Shown here in pieces: positions 1-9,757 of a DNA stretch of 64,000 nucleotides; position 1 is the stretch's first letter; each line of letters starts with the position of its first letter. The notes below the pieces were generated by a model, which saw only the letters and a program-made list of their open reading frames with translations, was not told where the DNA came from and searched no databases. Position numbers and translations under genes: made by a program. Origin of the DNA: Haemophilus parainfluenzae (GTDB lineage Bacteria > Pseudomonadota > Gammaproteobacteria > Enterobacterales > Pasteurellaceae); assembly GCF_900638025.1 (NCBI RefSeq), contig NZ_LR134481.1, positions 1,922,001 to 1,986,000 of the forward strand, read 5' to 3'.

Positions 1-786
1 AACCGTGACACTTTTAAGTTCAAAGTGAGGTTGGTTTTCAGGCAATTTTAGTAATGGTGAGGCTGGCTCAGGCAACGCTACATCAACAGACTGCTCCGCA
101 TACACTAATTGTTGATAAATACTTTGTTGCTCAATGGATTGGCGTTCACCTTCTAATACTAATTCTAAATTTTCCAAGATGGCTAAATGAGTTGTTTCAG
201 CAGGAATATCGGCCAGACGATTAACGATTAGAACAATCGCACATTCTTTTTTCAGCTCGCTCAACATCACCATCCAATCTTGTGCTGATTGCTGATCTAG
301 CCCTTCAAAAGGCTCATCTAAAATTAATAAATCAGGCTTTTGTAATAATGTTTGAGCCAATAAGACTTTACGCGTTTCTCCGGTGGAAAGTTTGATAAAG
401 AAACGATCTAAGAGATAAGTAATCCCTAATTTTTCTGCAATTTGTTCACAAAAAATGCGCGCCGTACTACCATTTAAAATGGTTTCTCTTGCCGTTTGAC
501 CAAAAAAATCAGGAGCGGTATCATCATTATTTAAATTCTTCAATGTCGCTTCAAGAATTTCTCGCTGTTTTTCAAAAGAAAAGGAGTGAACACGTTTAAA
601 AGAATTATGATACACCCCTTCCTGCAAAGCCAATTCATTTTGCAAAGCTAAAGCAAACGCTGATTTTCCACTCCCATTGCTCCCCACCACAACCCAATAT
701 TGTTGTGGCTCAATCGCAAAGTGCGGTAAGTTTAAGGTCTGTTTTTGATAAAGTTCAAATTTTGCTTGCTGAATTAAAAGTGTCAT
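1..786 (-). CDS. modF: ModF-type molybdenum ABC ATPase, N-terminal ABC domain (cut by window edge)
   Basis: The 5' part of a leftward gene runs off the left edge; 262 codons are visible. It shows a complete first ABC cassette: Walker A GSNGSGKS at residues 35-42, signature LSTGE at 133-137 and Walker B LLILDEP at 153-159. After this cassette a linker of about 70 residues leads to what looks like the start of a second one, as in ModF, which carries two fused ABC domains and no membrane part. ModF proteins are linked to molybdate metabolism, but their exact role is poorly defined. The modABC-modE locus lies 17 kb away in this window. The start ATG is at 784-786. Other duplicated ABC ATPases cannot be excluded because the C-terminal half is not seen. 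Confidence 0.7.
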   Translation of the reverse strand, partial: MTLLIQQAKFELYQKQTLNLPHFAIEPQQYWVVVGSNGSGKSAFALALQNELALQEGVYHNSFKRVHSFSFEKQREILEATLKNLNNDDTAPDFFGQTARETILNGSTARIFCEQIAEKLGITYLLDRFFIKLSTGETRKVLLAQTLLQKPDLLILDEPFEGLDQQSAQDWMVMLSELKKECAIVLIVNRLADIPAETTHLAILENLELVLEGERQSIEQQSIYQQLVYAEQSVDVALPEPASPLLKLPENQPHFELKSVTV

Positions 787-806
787 TCTCTTTCCTTTAA
801 AAACAA

Positions 807-829
807 AAGGCGAGCAATTTGCCCGCCTT
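807..829 (-). terminator. Rho-independent terminator of sstT
   Basis: An 11-bp stem with one G-T wobble (AAGGCGGGCAA on the minus strand) is followed on the minus strand by TTGTTTTT. It lies just after the sstT stop codon. Confidence 0.7.
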
Positions 830-844
830 GTCAGATTAATTTAA

Positions 845-2086
845 CTAACCGTTTTTACGCTCTTCTTCGATACATACTGCTGCTGTAAATAATACGTCAG
901 TTGAAGAGTTTAGCGCAGTTTCTGTTGAGTCTTGTAAGATACCAATCACAAAACCTACACCGATCATTTGCGCTGCGATGTCATCATTGATACCGAATAA
1001 GCTACAAGCTAATGGAATTAATAATAATGAACCGCCTGCTACGCCTGATGCACCACAAGCACAAAGCGCTGCGACAAGACTCAATAACACTGCACTAACA
1101 AAAGACACTTCTATACCTAATGTATTCACTGCTGCTAAAGTTAATACAGTGATCGTAATCGCGGCACCTGCCATATTAATATTCGCACCTAATGGAATGG
1201 CCACAGAGTAGGTTTCTTCATCAAGATTCAACCGTTTTGCTAATTCAATGTTTACTGGAATGTTTGCAGCAGAACTACGCGTAAAGAATGCAGTAACACC
1301 ACTTTCGCGTGCGCAAGTCCACACTAATGGATATGGATTACGACGAATTTTCCAATAAACGAGAATGGGGTTAAGCACAAAGGCAGTAAATAGCATTGTA
1401 CCGATTAAGACGAATAATAAGTGAACATATCCACCTAACGCAGATAAGCCTTTGTCAGATAATGTTTCAGCCACTAAACCGAATACACCGAAAGGTGCAA
1501 ATGAAATAATCACGTGAACAATTTTAGAAATGCCCTCTGCAAAATCAGCTACGACTTGTTTAGTTGCATCAGAAGCATGACGAAGCGCTAAACCTAAACC
1601 GATAGACCATGCCAATACACCGATAAAGTTTGCTTTGAAAATTGCATTTAATGGGTTATCAACCACGTTCAATACTAAAGCAAGCATCACTTGACCAACT
1701 GATTGAGGCGCAGAGCTCGCATCTTCTTTTACCGCAAGCGCTACATCTGATGGGAATACCATACTTGCAATTACTGCAGCAACGGCTGCCAAAAAGGTGC
1801 CCATAAGATAAAGCACAACAATTTCTTTCATATTGCTTTTAGAGCCAACTTTCTTGTTAGCCAATGCAGCCATAACAAGGAAGAAAATCAAAATTGGCGC
1901 AACTGCACGTAATGCTTTCACAAAAATTTGACCTAACACACCAAAGCTAGATGCAAGATCGATACCAGCTGAATTTTTTACATTTTCATTAACCAACGCA
2001 ACAAGAATCCCGAGTACCAAACCAATGGCAATTCGTTTTACTAAATTACCTTGGAACAAAAAATGAAATAAACGCGATGTATTCAT
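845..2086 (-). CDS. sstT: Sodium:serine/threonine symporter SstT
   Basis: A 413-residue inner-membrane carrier of the dicarboxylate/amino acid:cation symporter (DAACS) family, which imports serine and threonine with Na+. The N-terminus ([19 protein letters not shown]) closely matches SstT of enteric bacteria, and the length is normal. About eight hydrophobic segments are seen. The family signatures are present: a serine-rich re-entrant loop ([13 protein letters not shown]) and the NMAGAAITI segment of the transport core. It is a single gene with its own terminator. Upstream on the minus strand is a 13-bp palindrome, GATCGTTACGATC (2120-2132), that could be an operator, but I do not recognise it. 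Confidence 0.93.
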   Translation of the reverse strand: MNTSRLFHFLFQGNLVKRIAIGLVLGILVALVNENVKNSAGIDLASSFGVLGQIFVKALRAVAPILIFFLVMAALANKKVGSKSNMKEIVVLYLMGTFLAAVAAVIASMVFPSDVALAVKEDASSAPQSVGQVMLALVLNVVDNPLNAIFKANFIGVLAWSIGLGLALRHASDATKQVVADFAEGISKIVHVIISFAPFGVFGLVAETLSDKGLSALGGYVHLLFVLIGTMLFTAFVLNPILVYWKIRRNPYPLVWTCARESGVTAFFTRSSAANIPVNIELAKRLNLDEETYSVAIPLGANINMAGAAITITVLTLAAVNTLGIEVSFVSAVLLSLVAALCACGASGVAGGSLLLIPLACSLFGINDDIAAQMIGVGFVIGILQDSTETALNSSTDVLFTAAVCIEEERKNG

Positions 2087-2270
2087 AATAGTTTTAAATA
2101 AAGATTAAGTTGAACTTCAGATCGTTACGATCCACCGAAACAGAGTAAAGATAGCTTAAATTTTGTTTAAAAGAAAATTTTTTCTTTATTATTTTGTTAA
2201 AAAATTGAGCTTTTTAAACTCGAAATGAATTTTTCTAAAATTTTCGCCTATAAAAAATTTTTTGCCCACA

Positions 2271-2300
2271 TTGACACACTGTGTTTAATTACAGTATATT
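2271..2300 (+). promoter_or_regulatory. Sigma-70 promoter with LexA operator in its spacer
   Basis: A perfect -35 TTGACA (2271-2276) is followed after 18 bp by a -10-like TATATT (2295-2300). The spacer contains CTGTGTTTAATTACAG at 2279-2294, which fits the LexA rule CTG-N10-CAG and matches 12 of 16 positions of the E. coli consensus. Such placement would block RNA polymerase when LexA is bound. A second dyad, ACAGT-N8-ACTGT, overlaps at 2291-2308. Confidence 0.75.
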
Positions 2301-2353
2301 ATAACTGTATAAATAACCAATGATTAAAACACACTAGCTAAAAGGAACACAAG

Positions 2354-2803
2354 ATGATGAATTACGCAAATACAGTTGCACAAAATGACATGACGTTTTC
2401 TTATCATCCAATGCCATTTTTCAACGATGTTGAAAGCAAATCAACATTTAATAAAAAATTAGATCTCAACCTTTATTGTATCAAACGTCCTCAACAAACT
2501 TGTTTTATTCGGGTAACAAATCCGAATATCCTAGCCTGGGGAATTGAAATGGGCGATATATTAGTAGTTGAAAAAAATAACGCTCTTTTTATCGGTGATC
2601 TTGTTGTATTAGAAAAACAAGATGAATTCCATATTTATGAATTTGCAGGCCTAAGTGGCAATGAATTTGTCTTTATAGCATTGGATTCTAAGATAGAAAA
2701 TATCAAGACAACAGAGTGGGCAAGCCTTCCTCTAGTTGGCACTATAACGAATACTATCCATCAATTGAGACAAAGGAGAGATTTGATGAAATTTGTGGAT
2801 TAA
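2354..2803 (+). CDS. UmuD-like S24-family protein lacking both catalytic residues
   Basis: A 149-residue protein with the length and layout of UmuD (139 residues in E. coli): a short N-terminal arm, then an S24/LexA-type beta fold. The GD-hydrophobic motifs of the family are conserved (MGDILVVEKN, GDLVVLEKQ). The catalytic serine expected in the SGDSM motif is replaced (TNPNI), and the catalytic lysine expected in FTVKK is replaced (FHIYE). So self-cleavage as in UmuD or LexA looks impossible. No umuC partner follows; the next gene is convergent. The start has a good ribosome site (AAAGGAA) and a LexA-box promoter lies 55-80 bp upstream. The family call rests on my alignment by eye. Confidence 0.6.
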   Translation: MMNYANTVAQNDMTFSYHPMPFFNDVESKSTFNKKLDLNLYCIKRPQQTCFIRVTNPNILAWGIEMGDILVVEKNNALFIGDLVVLEKQDEFHIYEFAGLSGNEFVFIALDSKIENIKTTEWASLPLVGTITNTIHQLRQRRDLMKFVD

Positions 2804-2828
2804 GCTAATAATTCGATAACCATAATAA

Positions 2829-2860
2829 AAAAATTACGGTTAAAATTAACCGTAATTTTT
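2829..2860. terminator. Bidirectional terminator between convergent genes
   Basis: A 15-bp perfect inverted repeat (AAAAATTACGGTTAA and its complement) with a 2-nt loop and A/T-rich ends serves both the UmuD-like gene and mepS. Confidence 0.85.
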
Positions 2861-2879
2861 ATTCAAAGAAACATTACCG

Positions 2880-3431
2880 CTACATTACTCGACGTGATTG
2901 TGTATAATTTCTTGCCCAATAACTTTCATCTAATGAACTGATCGTCACACCTTGGCTTGAACTTGCATGCATAAATTGGTTGTTACCAATATAAACGCCT
3001 ACATGGTTATTTCGACGGAAGAATACTAAATCGCCTTTACGTAATTCATGCTTTTGGATTTGACGACCTAAATAGCGTTGTTCTGAAGTTGTGCGAGGAA
3101 GTTCCACACCATAAGCATCAAGGAAAGCGGTTTGCATAAATGCAGAACAGTCAATACCGTGTTTTGTGCTTCCCCCCATTCTATAACGTGTACCACCCCA
3201 TTCGTTATAAACTTGAGCAAGTGCTTTATCACCAATTAAACCAGGTTTAGGACGGTTTGTTCTTAATTTAGGGTGAAGGCCATCTTTCTTTCCATCTAAA
3301 CCAGAAATTAACCCCGTAAGCTCCACATCATCGCTCTCTGTAATTACACCATTATGGGCATGCCTAGGGCTGTTAGAACAGGCTGTTGTTAATACAGCCA
3401 ATCCTACAATAATCAAAATCTTCTTTAACAT
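2880..3431 (-). CDS. mepS: NlpC/P60 lipoprotein, MepS (Spr)-like peptidoglycan endopeptidase
   Basis: An outer-membrane lipoprotein that should cut peptide cross-links in peptidoglycan (D,D-endopeptidase) to allow cell-wall growth. I start it at ATG 3431, giving 183 residues, because this places a clean lipoprotein signal (VLTTAC, Cys18) at the N-terminus; the longer frame to 3482 adds an unlikely leader. The NlpC/P60 domain follows with Cys95 in GIDCSAF, His143 in NNHVGVYIG and His155 in FMHAS, the expected Cys-His-His triad. The GTRYRMGGSTKHGIDCS stretch matches E. coli MepS better than NlpC. It is a single leftward gene. Confidence 0.8.
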   Translation of the reverse strand: MLKKILIIVGLAVLTTACSNSPRHAHNGVITESDDVELTGLISGLDGKKDGLHPKLRTNRPKPGLIGDKALAQVYNEWGGTRYRMGGSTKHGIDCSAFMQTAFLDAYGVELPRTTSEQRYLGRQIQKHELRKGDLVFFRRNNHVGVYIGNNQFMHASSSQGVTISSLDESYWARNYTQSRRVM

Positions 3432-3550
3432 AGCTTTTAATAATAAAAAAATATAAAAATAAAACTTATCGGATTTTATCAAAAAGTCCTTTTAACTGCC
3501 AGTTTTTATTGAATTTTTATGCAATTTTGTGAGTTATCTCTCAAAAAATC

Positions 3551-3575
3551 AAGGCTACTCATTTGAGTAGCCTTT
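3551..3575 (-). terminator. Terminator at the end of the aceE-aceF-lpd operon
   Basis: Hairpin AAGGCTACTC / GAGTAGCCTT with a short loop, followed on the minus strand by GATTTTTTGA. It lies about 20 nt past the lpd stop codon. Confidence 0.75.
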
Positions 3576-3593
3576 ATAGAAGATTTCAATCAA

Positions 3594-5018
3594 TTATTTT
3601 TTCTTCGCTTTTGCGTTTGGAAGGTCAGTAATTGAACCTTCAAACACTTCAGCCGCAAGACCAACAGATTCGTGAAGTGTTGGGTGAGCATGAATGGTTA
3701 ATGCGATATCTTCTGCATCACAACCCATTTCGATCGCAAGACCGATTTCACCTAATAATTCACCACCATTAGATCCAACGATTGCACCACCAAGTACACG
3801 GTGAGTATCCTTATCGAAGATTAATTTAGTCATACCTTCAGCACATTCCGAAGCAATCGCACGACCTGAAGCAGCCCAAGGGAATTTAGCCACTTCGTAG
3901 TTTAAACCTTCTTGTTTACATTCTTTCTCAGTTTTACCTACCCAAGCCACTTCTGGTTCAGTATAAGCAATAGAAGGAATGACTTTTGGATCGAAGTAGT
4001 GTTTTTTCCCTGCGATCACTTCTGCTGCAACGTGACCTTCGTGAACACCTTTATGTGCTAACATTGGTTGTCCTACGATATCACCGATTGCGAAGATGTG
4101 TGGTACGTTGGTGCGCATTTGTTTGTCAACATGAATGAAACCACGCTCATCAACTTCAACACCTGCTTTACCTGCATCAATCAATTTACCATTTGGCGTA
4201 CGACCGATAGCAACAAGTACAGCATCATAACGTTTAGTATCGTTACATGCTTTACCTTCCATTGAAACATAGATACCGTCATCTTTTGCTTCAACTGCAG
4301 TTACTTTCGTTTCAAGCATTAACTTGAATTTTTTCTCGATTTGCTTGGTGTAGATTGCTACCACATCTTTATCTGCTGCCGGGATAACTTGGTCGAACAT
4401 TTCAACCACTTCAATCTCTGAACCTAAAGAGTGATACACTGTACCCATCTCTAAACCGATGATACCACCACCCATGATAAGAAGTTTTTTCGGTACTTCT
4501 TTTAATTTAAGTGCATCTGTTGAATCCCAAATACGTGGATCTTCATGTGGGATAAATGGTAATTGAATTGGACGAGAACCCGCTGCGATAATTGCATTAT
4601 CAAATTTAACAGTAGTTGGGTTACCATCACGATCACGTGCAACTAATGTATTTGGGTCAGTAAATGCTGCTAAGCCTTCAACTACAGTCACTTTACGTGC
4701 TTTTGCCATACCCGCTAAGCCACCAGTTAATTTAGCAACTACTGCTTCTTTACCTGCACGAACTTCATCTAAATTGATGGTTGGTTCACCAAAGTAAACA
4801 CCATTTTTAGTTGCGTGTTTTGCTTCTTCAATTACTTTCGCTACGTGAAGTAATGCTTTAGAAGGGATACAACCTACGTTTAAACATACCCCACCTAATG
4901 TTGAATAACGTTCAACAAGTACTGTTTCTAAACCTAAGTCCGCACAACGGAATGCCGCTGAATAACCTGCTGGACCAGCACCAAGTACCACAACTTGGGT
5001 TTTAATTTCTTTACTCAT
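3594..5018 (-). CDS. lpdA: Dihydrolipoamide dehydrogenase (E3)
   Basis: A flavoprotein that reoxidises the dihydrolipoyl groups of the pyruvate and 2-oxoglutarate dehydrogenase complexes, passing electrons to NAD+. It has 474 residues from ATG 5018, which has GAGG at good spacing; the 24 extra residues of the longer frame are not family-like. It shows an FAD fold (GAGPAGYSAAFRC, 13-25), the redox disulfide CLNVGC (Cys45 and Cys50), a NAD-binding GGGIIGLEMG and the C-terminal HAHPTLHE active-site motif. It is the last gene of the pyruvate dehydrogenase operon. Confidence 0.96.
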   Translation of the reverse strand: MSKEIKTQVVVLGAGPAGYSAAFRCADLGLETVLVERYSTLGGVCLNVGCIPSKALLHVAKVIEEAKHATKNGVYFGEPTINLDEVRAGKEAVVAKLTGGLAGMAKARKVTVVEGLAAFTDPNTLVARDRDGNPTTVKFDNAIIAAGSRPIQLPFIPHEDPRIWDSTDALKLKEVPKKLLIMGGGIIGLEMGTVYHSLGSEIEVVEMFDQVIPAADKDVVAIYTKQIEKKFKLMLETKVTAVEAKDDGIYVSMEGKACNDTKRYDAVLVAIGRTPNGKLIDAGKAGVEVDERGFIHVDKQMRTNVPHIFAIGDIVGQPMLAHKGVHEGHVAAEVIAGKKHYFDPKVIPSIAYTEPEVAWVGKTEKECKQEGLNYEVAKFPWAASGRAIASECAEGMTKLIFDKDTHRVLGGAIVGSNGGELLGEIGLAIEMGCDAEDIALTIHAHPTLHESVGLAAEVFEGSITDLPNAKAKKK

Positions 5019-5070
5019 TTTTACCTCGTAAAAACGTTCAAATTTTTGACCGCACTTGCGATCCTTTCTG

Positions 5071-5100
5071 TAAGATGTGAGCCTAATCACTCACATCTTA
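5071..5100 (-). other. Intercistronic hairpin between aceF and lpd
   Basis: An 11-bp perfect stem (TAAGATGTGAG / CTCACATCTTA) with an 8-nt loop and no U-run lies in the 91-nt gap. It is more likely an RNA processing or stability element than a terminator, since lpd must still be expressed. Confidence 0.5.
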
Positions 5101-5109
5101 CCGCGTTAA

Positions 5110-7002
5110 TTACATCACTAAGCGACGTAAGTCAGCTAATACGCCATTGATATAGCTTAAGAAACGAGCACCATCAGCACCATCAATCACACGGTGGTCA
5201 AAAGATAATGATAATGGAAGCATTAAGCGTGGCTCAAATTCTTTACCATTCCATACCGGTTGCATTTCTGATTTAGATACACCTAAAATAGCTACTTCAG
5301 GTGCATTTACGATTGGTGTAAAGTGAGTTGTACCAATACCACCTAAGCTTGAAATGGTGAAACAACCACCTTGCATATCAGAACCTGAAAGTTTACCGTC
5401 ACGTGCTTTTTTGGAGATTTCCATTAATTCACGAGAGAGTTCGATAATGCCTTTTTTGTTCACGTTTTTAAATACAGGTACCACAAGACCGTTTGGTGTA
5501 TCTACTGCTACACCAATGTTGATGTATTTTTTAAGTGTTAATTTTTGACCGTCTTCAGAAATAGAGCTATTGAAACGTGGGAATGCTTCTAATGCTTTCG
5601 CTACCGCTTTCATAATGAACACAACAGGTGTAATTTTCACATCCAATTTTTGTTTTTCAACAATCTTGTTCTGTTCTTTACGGAATGCTTCTAAATCGGT
5701 GATATCTGTACGATCGAAGTGAGTAACATGTGGAATCATTACCCAGTTACGATGTAAGTTCGCACCAGAGATTTTGTTGATACGGCTTAATTCAACTTCT
5801 TCTACCTCACCAAATTTGCTGAAGTCAACTTTCGGCCACGGTAATAAACCTAAGCCTGCGCCGTTTGCCACACCATTACCCGCTGCTGCAGAAGATACAG
5901 TGCCTGTTTCAAACGCTTTAACAGCGGTTTTCACGTAAGCTTGAATATCTTCTTTCACGACACGACCTTTACGGCCCGTACCTTTTACGCGATCAAGGTT
6001 AATACCGTATTCACGCGCTAAGCGACGAATCACCGGTGTTGCGTGTGCATAACCTGCGCTTGCTACAACTTGTTCTTGGCTTAAACCAGATACATTACCT
6101 GATTGTGCTGCCGGCGCTGCTGCCGGTGCTGCTTGAGGCGCTGGAGCTGCCGCTGCAGGAACTGCTGCAGGAGCGGGTGCGGCACCTGCCACTTCAAATT
6201 TCATAATTAATGAACCAGTTGAAACTTTATCACCTGATTTCACTAAAATTTCTTTTACCACACCCGCAAACGGCGCTGGCACTTCCATTGAGGCTTTATC
6301 GCCTTCAACAGTGATTAAAGATTGCTCTTCAGAAACGCTGTCACCAACGGCAACCATGATTTCAGTTACGTTAACTTCATCGCCACCGATATCTGGCACA
6401 TTCACTTCTTTGATTGCTGAAGCTGTTGGTGCTACTGCAGGTGCCGAAGCTTGTTGAGCTGGCGCTGCGGCTGGTGCTGCACCCGCCACTTCAAATTTCA
6501 TGATTAATTTGCCAGTAACAACTTTATCGCCCACATTGATTAAAATTTCTTTTACGACGCCAGCAACAGGAGCAGGCACTTCCATTGACGCCTTATCACC
6601 TTCAACATTGATGATTGATTGGTCAACTTCAACGGTATCGCCTACTTTCACCATAATATCAGTCACGTTTACTTCGTCTGAACCGATATCGGGTACATTG
6701 ACTTCAACTACACTTGCAGCTGCTGGTGCGGCTGCCGGCGCAGGTGCTGCTGCAGCAGGTGCTGCCGCATCAGCTGACTCTAAAACAAGCATTGGTGTGC
6801 CAGTTGTAACTTTATCACCCACTTTTACTAATACTTCTTTTACCACACCAGCTTCTGGTGCTGGTACTTCCATTGAAGCTTTATCACCTTCAACATTAAT
6901 AATACTTTGATCAGCGGTAATGGTATCACCTACTTTCACCATCACTTCTGTTACGGTAACTTCATCACTACCGATATCAGGAATTTGAATTTGTTTTGAC
7001 AT
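5110..7002 (-). CDS. aceF: Pyruvate dehydrogenase dihydrolipoamide acetyltransferase (E2), three lipoyl domains
   Basis: The core subunit of the pyruvate dehydrogenase complex; it transfers acetyl groups from E1 to CoA through lipoyl-lysines. The 630-residue protein has three lipoyl domains at roughly 2-75, 98-172 and 197-270, each with the lipoylated lysine in GDKASMEVP, separated by Ala/Pro-rich swinging linkers. A peripheral subunit-binding domain lies near 315-355 ([13 protein letters not shown]) and the catalytic acyltransferase domain fills the rest, with the HxxxDG motif at His603-Gly608. Three lipoyl domains is the E. coli arrangement. It sits between aceE and lpd; each junction holds an uptake signal and a hairpin. 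Confidence 0.96.
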   Translation of the reverse strand: MSKQIQIPDIGSDEVTVTEVMVKVGDTITADQSIINVEGDKASMEVPAPEAGVVKEVLVKVGDKVTTGTPMLVLESADAAAPAAAAPAPAAAPAAASVVEVNVPDIGSDEVNVTDIMVKVGDTVEVDQSIINVEGDKASMEVPAPVAGVVKEILINVGDKVVTGKLIMKFEVAGAAPAAAPAQQASAPAVAPTASAIKEVNVPDIGGDEVNVTEIMVAVGDSVSEEQSLITVEGDKASMEVPAPFAGVVKEILVKSGDKVSTGSLIMKFEVAGAAPAPAAVPAAAAPAPQAAPAAAPAAQSGNVSGLSQEQVVASAGYAHATPVIRRLAREYGINLDRVKGTGRKGRVVKEDIQAYVKTAVKAFETGTVSSAAAGNGVANGAGLGLLPWPKVDFSKFGEVEEVELSRINKISGANLHRNWVMIPHVTHFDRTDITDLEAFRKEQNKIVEKQKLDVKITPVVFIMKAVAKALEAFPRFNSSISEDGQKLTLKKYINIGVAVDTPNGLVVPVFKNVNKKGIIELSRELMEISKKARDGKLSGSDMQGGCFTISSLGGIGTTHFTPIVNAPEVAILGVSKSEMQPVWNGKEFEPRLMLPLSLSFDHRVIDGADGARFLSYINGVLADLRRLVM

Positions 7003-7058
7003 GTTATCTTACCTTTAAAAAACGCAGTTAAAATCAACCGCACTTTATTTGTAGATGC

Positions 7059-7082
7059 TCCTGTGTGCTCTTACACACAGGA
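7059..7082 (-). other. Intercistronic hairpin between aceE and aceF
   Basis: A 9-bp perfect stem (TCCTGTGTG / CACACAGGA) with a 6-nt loop lies in the 88-nt gap after the aceE stop codon, with no U-run on the transcribed side. It parallels the hairpin found between aceF and lpd. Confidence 0.5.
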
Positions 7083-7090
7083 TGTTTTTA

Positions 7091-9757
7091 TTAAGCGTAA
7101 AGCGGATTTAAAATTTCAGTTTTTAAACCAAATTTTGTAATTGCATCAGCCACCACTTTCGCATCAAATTTACCTTGTTTTGCAAGCTCATGTAATGCAG
7201 CGACCACCACATAGCGTGCATCCACTTCGAAGTGTTCACGTAAGTTTTCACGGCTATCTGAACGACCGAAACCGTCAGTACCTAATACGTGATAGCTTTG
7301 TGCAGGAATGAATGCACGAACTTGTTCTGCGAACAACTTCATGTAGTCTGTAGCCGCAACTGCTGGTGCATCATTCATTACTTGTGCAATGTAAGGCACA
7401 CGTGGTTTTTCAGTTGGGTGTAGCATATTCCAACGTACGGCATCTGCACCTTCACGCGCCACCTCTGTGAATGAAGGTGCGCTATACACGTCAGAGCTTA
7501 CGCCATATTCATTTGCAAGGATTTGAGCAGCCTCACGAACGTGACGGAAAATTGCTCCAGAACCTAATAATTGAACATGACCTTTGTTGCCTTTCGCTTC
7601 AACGGTTTCAAATTTATAAAGACCTTTACGAATACCTTCTTCTGCGCCTTTTGGCATTGCTGGTTGTTCGTAAGTTTCGTTTAATGTGGTGATGTAATAG
7701 AACACATTTTCTTGTTTTTCACCGTACATACGGTTGATACCGTCTTGTAGAATAACTGCCACTTCATAAACGTAAGCAGGGTCATAAGACACACAGTTAG
7801 GAATAACCAGAGATTGAATATGGCTATGACCATCTTCGTGTTGTAAACCTTCACCATTTAATGTTGTACGGCCAGAAGTACCACCAATCATGAAACCGCG
7901 AGCTAATTGGTCACCTGCTGCCCACATTAAGTCACCCACACGTTGGAAACCAAACATTGAGTAATAAATAAAGAATGGAATCATCGGAAGGTTATTTACA
8001 GAGTATGAGTTCGCTGCAGCTAACCAAGATGATGCTGCACCTAATTCATTGATACCTTCTTGTAATACTTGACCATCTTTCGCTTCACGGTAGTAAGCGA
8101 CTAACTCACGGTCGGAAGGCACATAGTTTTGACCATGCGGGTTGTAAATTCCGATTTGACGGAATAAACCTTCCATACCGAAAGTACGCGCTTCATCAGC
8201 AATAATTGGCACAATTTGTTTACCAATATTTTTATCTTTCAATAAGGTATTTAAGAAACGTACAAATGCCATTGTAGTTGAAATTGGACGAGCTTGCTCT
8301 TCCAATAATGGTGCAAATTCTTCCAATGCTGGCACTTTAAATTCAGTCGTAAATTTTGGTAAACGTTTTGGTAAATAACCATTTAACGCTTTACGTTTGC
8401 CATGAAGATAATTGTACTCTTCCGAACCTTCTGGGAAGGTGATGTACGGATAGTTAGGAATATCTTCATCTTTAATATCTAATTGGAAATAATCACGGAA
8501 AGATTTTAAGCTTTCGAGAGACATTTTTTTAGATTGGTGTGCAGTATTTTTACTTTCTGCTTCAGGAATTTTATAACCTTTAACCATGTGCGCTAAGATC
8601 ACAACAGGCTTCCCTGCAGTTTGCGCTTTGTGGAATGCCGCATAAAGTTTTTCTGAATCGTGACCACCGCGTCTTAACGCCCAGATTTCATCATCTGTCA
8701 TATCAGCGACTAAAGCCGCAGTTTCTGGATAACGACCGAAGAAATGCTCACGAATATACGCACCGTCTTTAGATTTAAAGGTTAAGTAATCGCCGTCAAG
8801 GACTTCCATCATCAACTGGGTCAATTTACCAGAAGTATCTTTTGCAAATAATTTATCCCAGTCTGAACCCCACATTACCTTGATCACTTCCCAACCTGCA
8901 CCAGCAAATAACCCTTCTAATTCTTGAACGATTTTGCCGTTACCTGTTACAGGACCATCTAAACGTTGTAAATTACAACTCACTACAAAGATTAAGTTAT
9001 CTAAACCTTCACGTGTGGCGAATGTTAAATCACCTTTCGATTCGATTTCATCCATCTCACCATCACCAAGGAATGCATAAACTTTTTGATCTTTGGTGTC
9101 TTTTAGACCGCGATTATCTAAGTATTTTAAGAAACGAGCGGAATGAATTGCATTCACTGGGCCTAACCCCATAGATACAGTCGAGAATTGCCAAAATTCT
9201 GGCATTAATTTCGGGTGAGGATAAGAAGAAAGGCCTTTACCTGGCTCACATTCCTGACGGAAATTATTCATTTGATCTTCAGTAATGCGACCTTCAACAA
9301 ATGCTCGAGCATACATACCTGGTGCAGCATGACCTTGGAAGAAGACTAAATCGCCGCCATTCTTATCTGTCGCCGCTTTAAAGAAGTGGTTAAAACAAAC
9401 TTCATACATGCTTGCTGCAGATTGGTAAGTTGAAATGTGGCCACCTAATTCAAGATCTTTTTTCTGTCCACGCAATACCGCCATGATAGCATTCCAACGA
9501 ACAGCACTACGAATACGACGCTCAATCGCTTTATCACCTGGATATACAGGTTGTTCAGAAGCGGGGATTGTATTGACATAAGGGGTAGTAAATCCACCTT
9601 TAGCAATATTCACACCACCGTTACGAGCCTGTTCAATTACTTGATTCATAATGTAATGCGCACGCTCTACGCCTTCTGCACGAATCAATGAATCAACCGC
9701 TGACAACCAATCCTGCGTTTCAATTGGGTCAATATCGTTTACTAAGGTATCTGACAT
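7091..9757 (-). CDS. aceE: Pyruvate dehydrogenase E1, homodimeric type
   Basis: Thiamine-diphosphate enzyme that decarboxylates pyruvate and reductively acetylates the lipoyl groups of AceF. The 888 residues equal the length of the E. coli-type single-chain E1. The N-terminal region has the E2-contacting stretch (PIETQDWLSAVDSL). The ThDP/Mg motif GDGEMDE lies near residue 230, followed about 30 residues later by the CNLQRLDGPVTGNGK region. It is the first gene of aceE-aceF-lpd. No pdhR regulator gene lies upstream in this window. Confidence 0.97.
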   Translation of the reverse strand: MSDTLVNDIDPIETQDWLSAVDSLIRAEGVERAHYIMNQVIEQARNGGVNIAKGGFTTPYVNTIPASEQPVYPGDKAIERRIRSAVRWNAIMAVLRGQKKDLELGGHISTYQSAASMYEVCFNHFFKAATDKNGGDLVFFQGHAAPGMYARAFVEGRITEDQMNNFRQECEPGKGLSSYPHPKLMPEFWQFSTVSMGLGPVNAIHSARFLKYLDNRGLKDTKDQKVYAFLGDGEMDEIESKGDLTFATREGLDNLIFVVSCNLQRLDGPVTGNGKIVQELEGLFAGAGWEVIKVMWGSDWDKLFAKDTSGKLTQLMMEVLDGDYLTFKSKDGAYIREHFFGRYPETAALVADMTDDEIWALRRGGHDSEKLYAAFHKAQTAGKPVVILAHMVKGYKIPEAESKNTAHQSKKMSLESLKSFRDYFQLDIKDEDIPNYPYITFPEGSEEYNYLHGKRKALNGYLPKRLPKFTTEFKVPALEEFAPLLEEQARPISTTMAFVRFLNTLLKDKNIGKQIVPIIADEARTFGMEGLFRQIGIYNPHGQNYVPSDRELVAYYREAKDGQVLQEGINELGAASSWLAAANSYSVNNLPMIPFFIYYSMFGFQRVGDLMWAAGDQLARGFMIGGTSGRTTLNGEGLQHEDGHSHIQSLVIPNCVSYDPAYVYEVAVILQDGINRMYGEKQENVFYYITTLNETYEQPAMPKGAEEGIRKGLYKFETVEAKGNKGHVQLLGSGAIFRHVREAAQILANEYGVSSDVYSAPSFTEVAREGADAVRWNMLHPTEKPRVPYIAQVMNDAPAVAATDYMKLFAEQVRAFIPAQSYHVLGTDGFGRSDSRENLREHFEVDARYVVVAALHELAKQGKFDAKVVADAITKFGLKTEILNPLYA

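Noticed and set aside
978..1211. Plus-strand frame within sstT
   Set aside because: It is the antisense of a clear transporter gene and has no family features.
6500..6910. Plus-strand open frame of 136 codons opposite aceF
   Set aside because: It mirrors the repeated lipoyl domains and Ala/Pro linkers of aceF; the sequence is Thr/Ala/Ser-rich and has no ribosome site.
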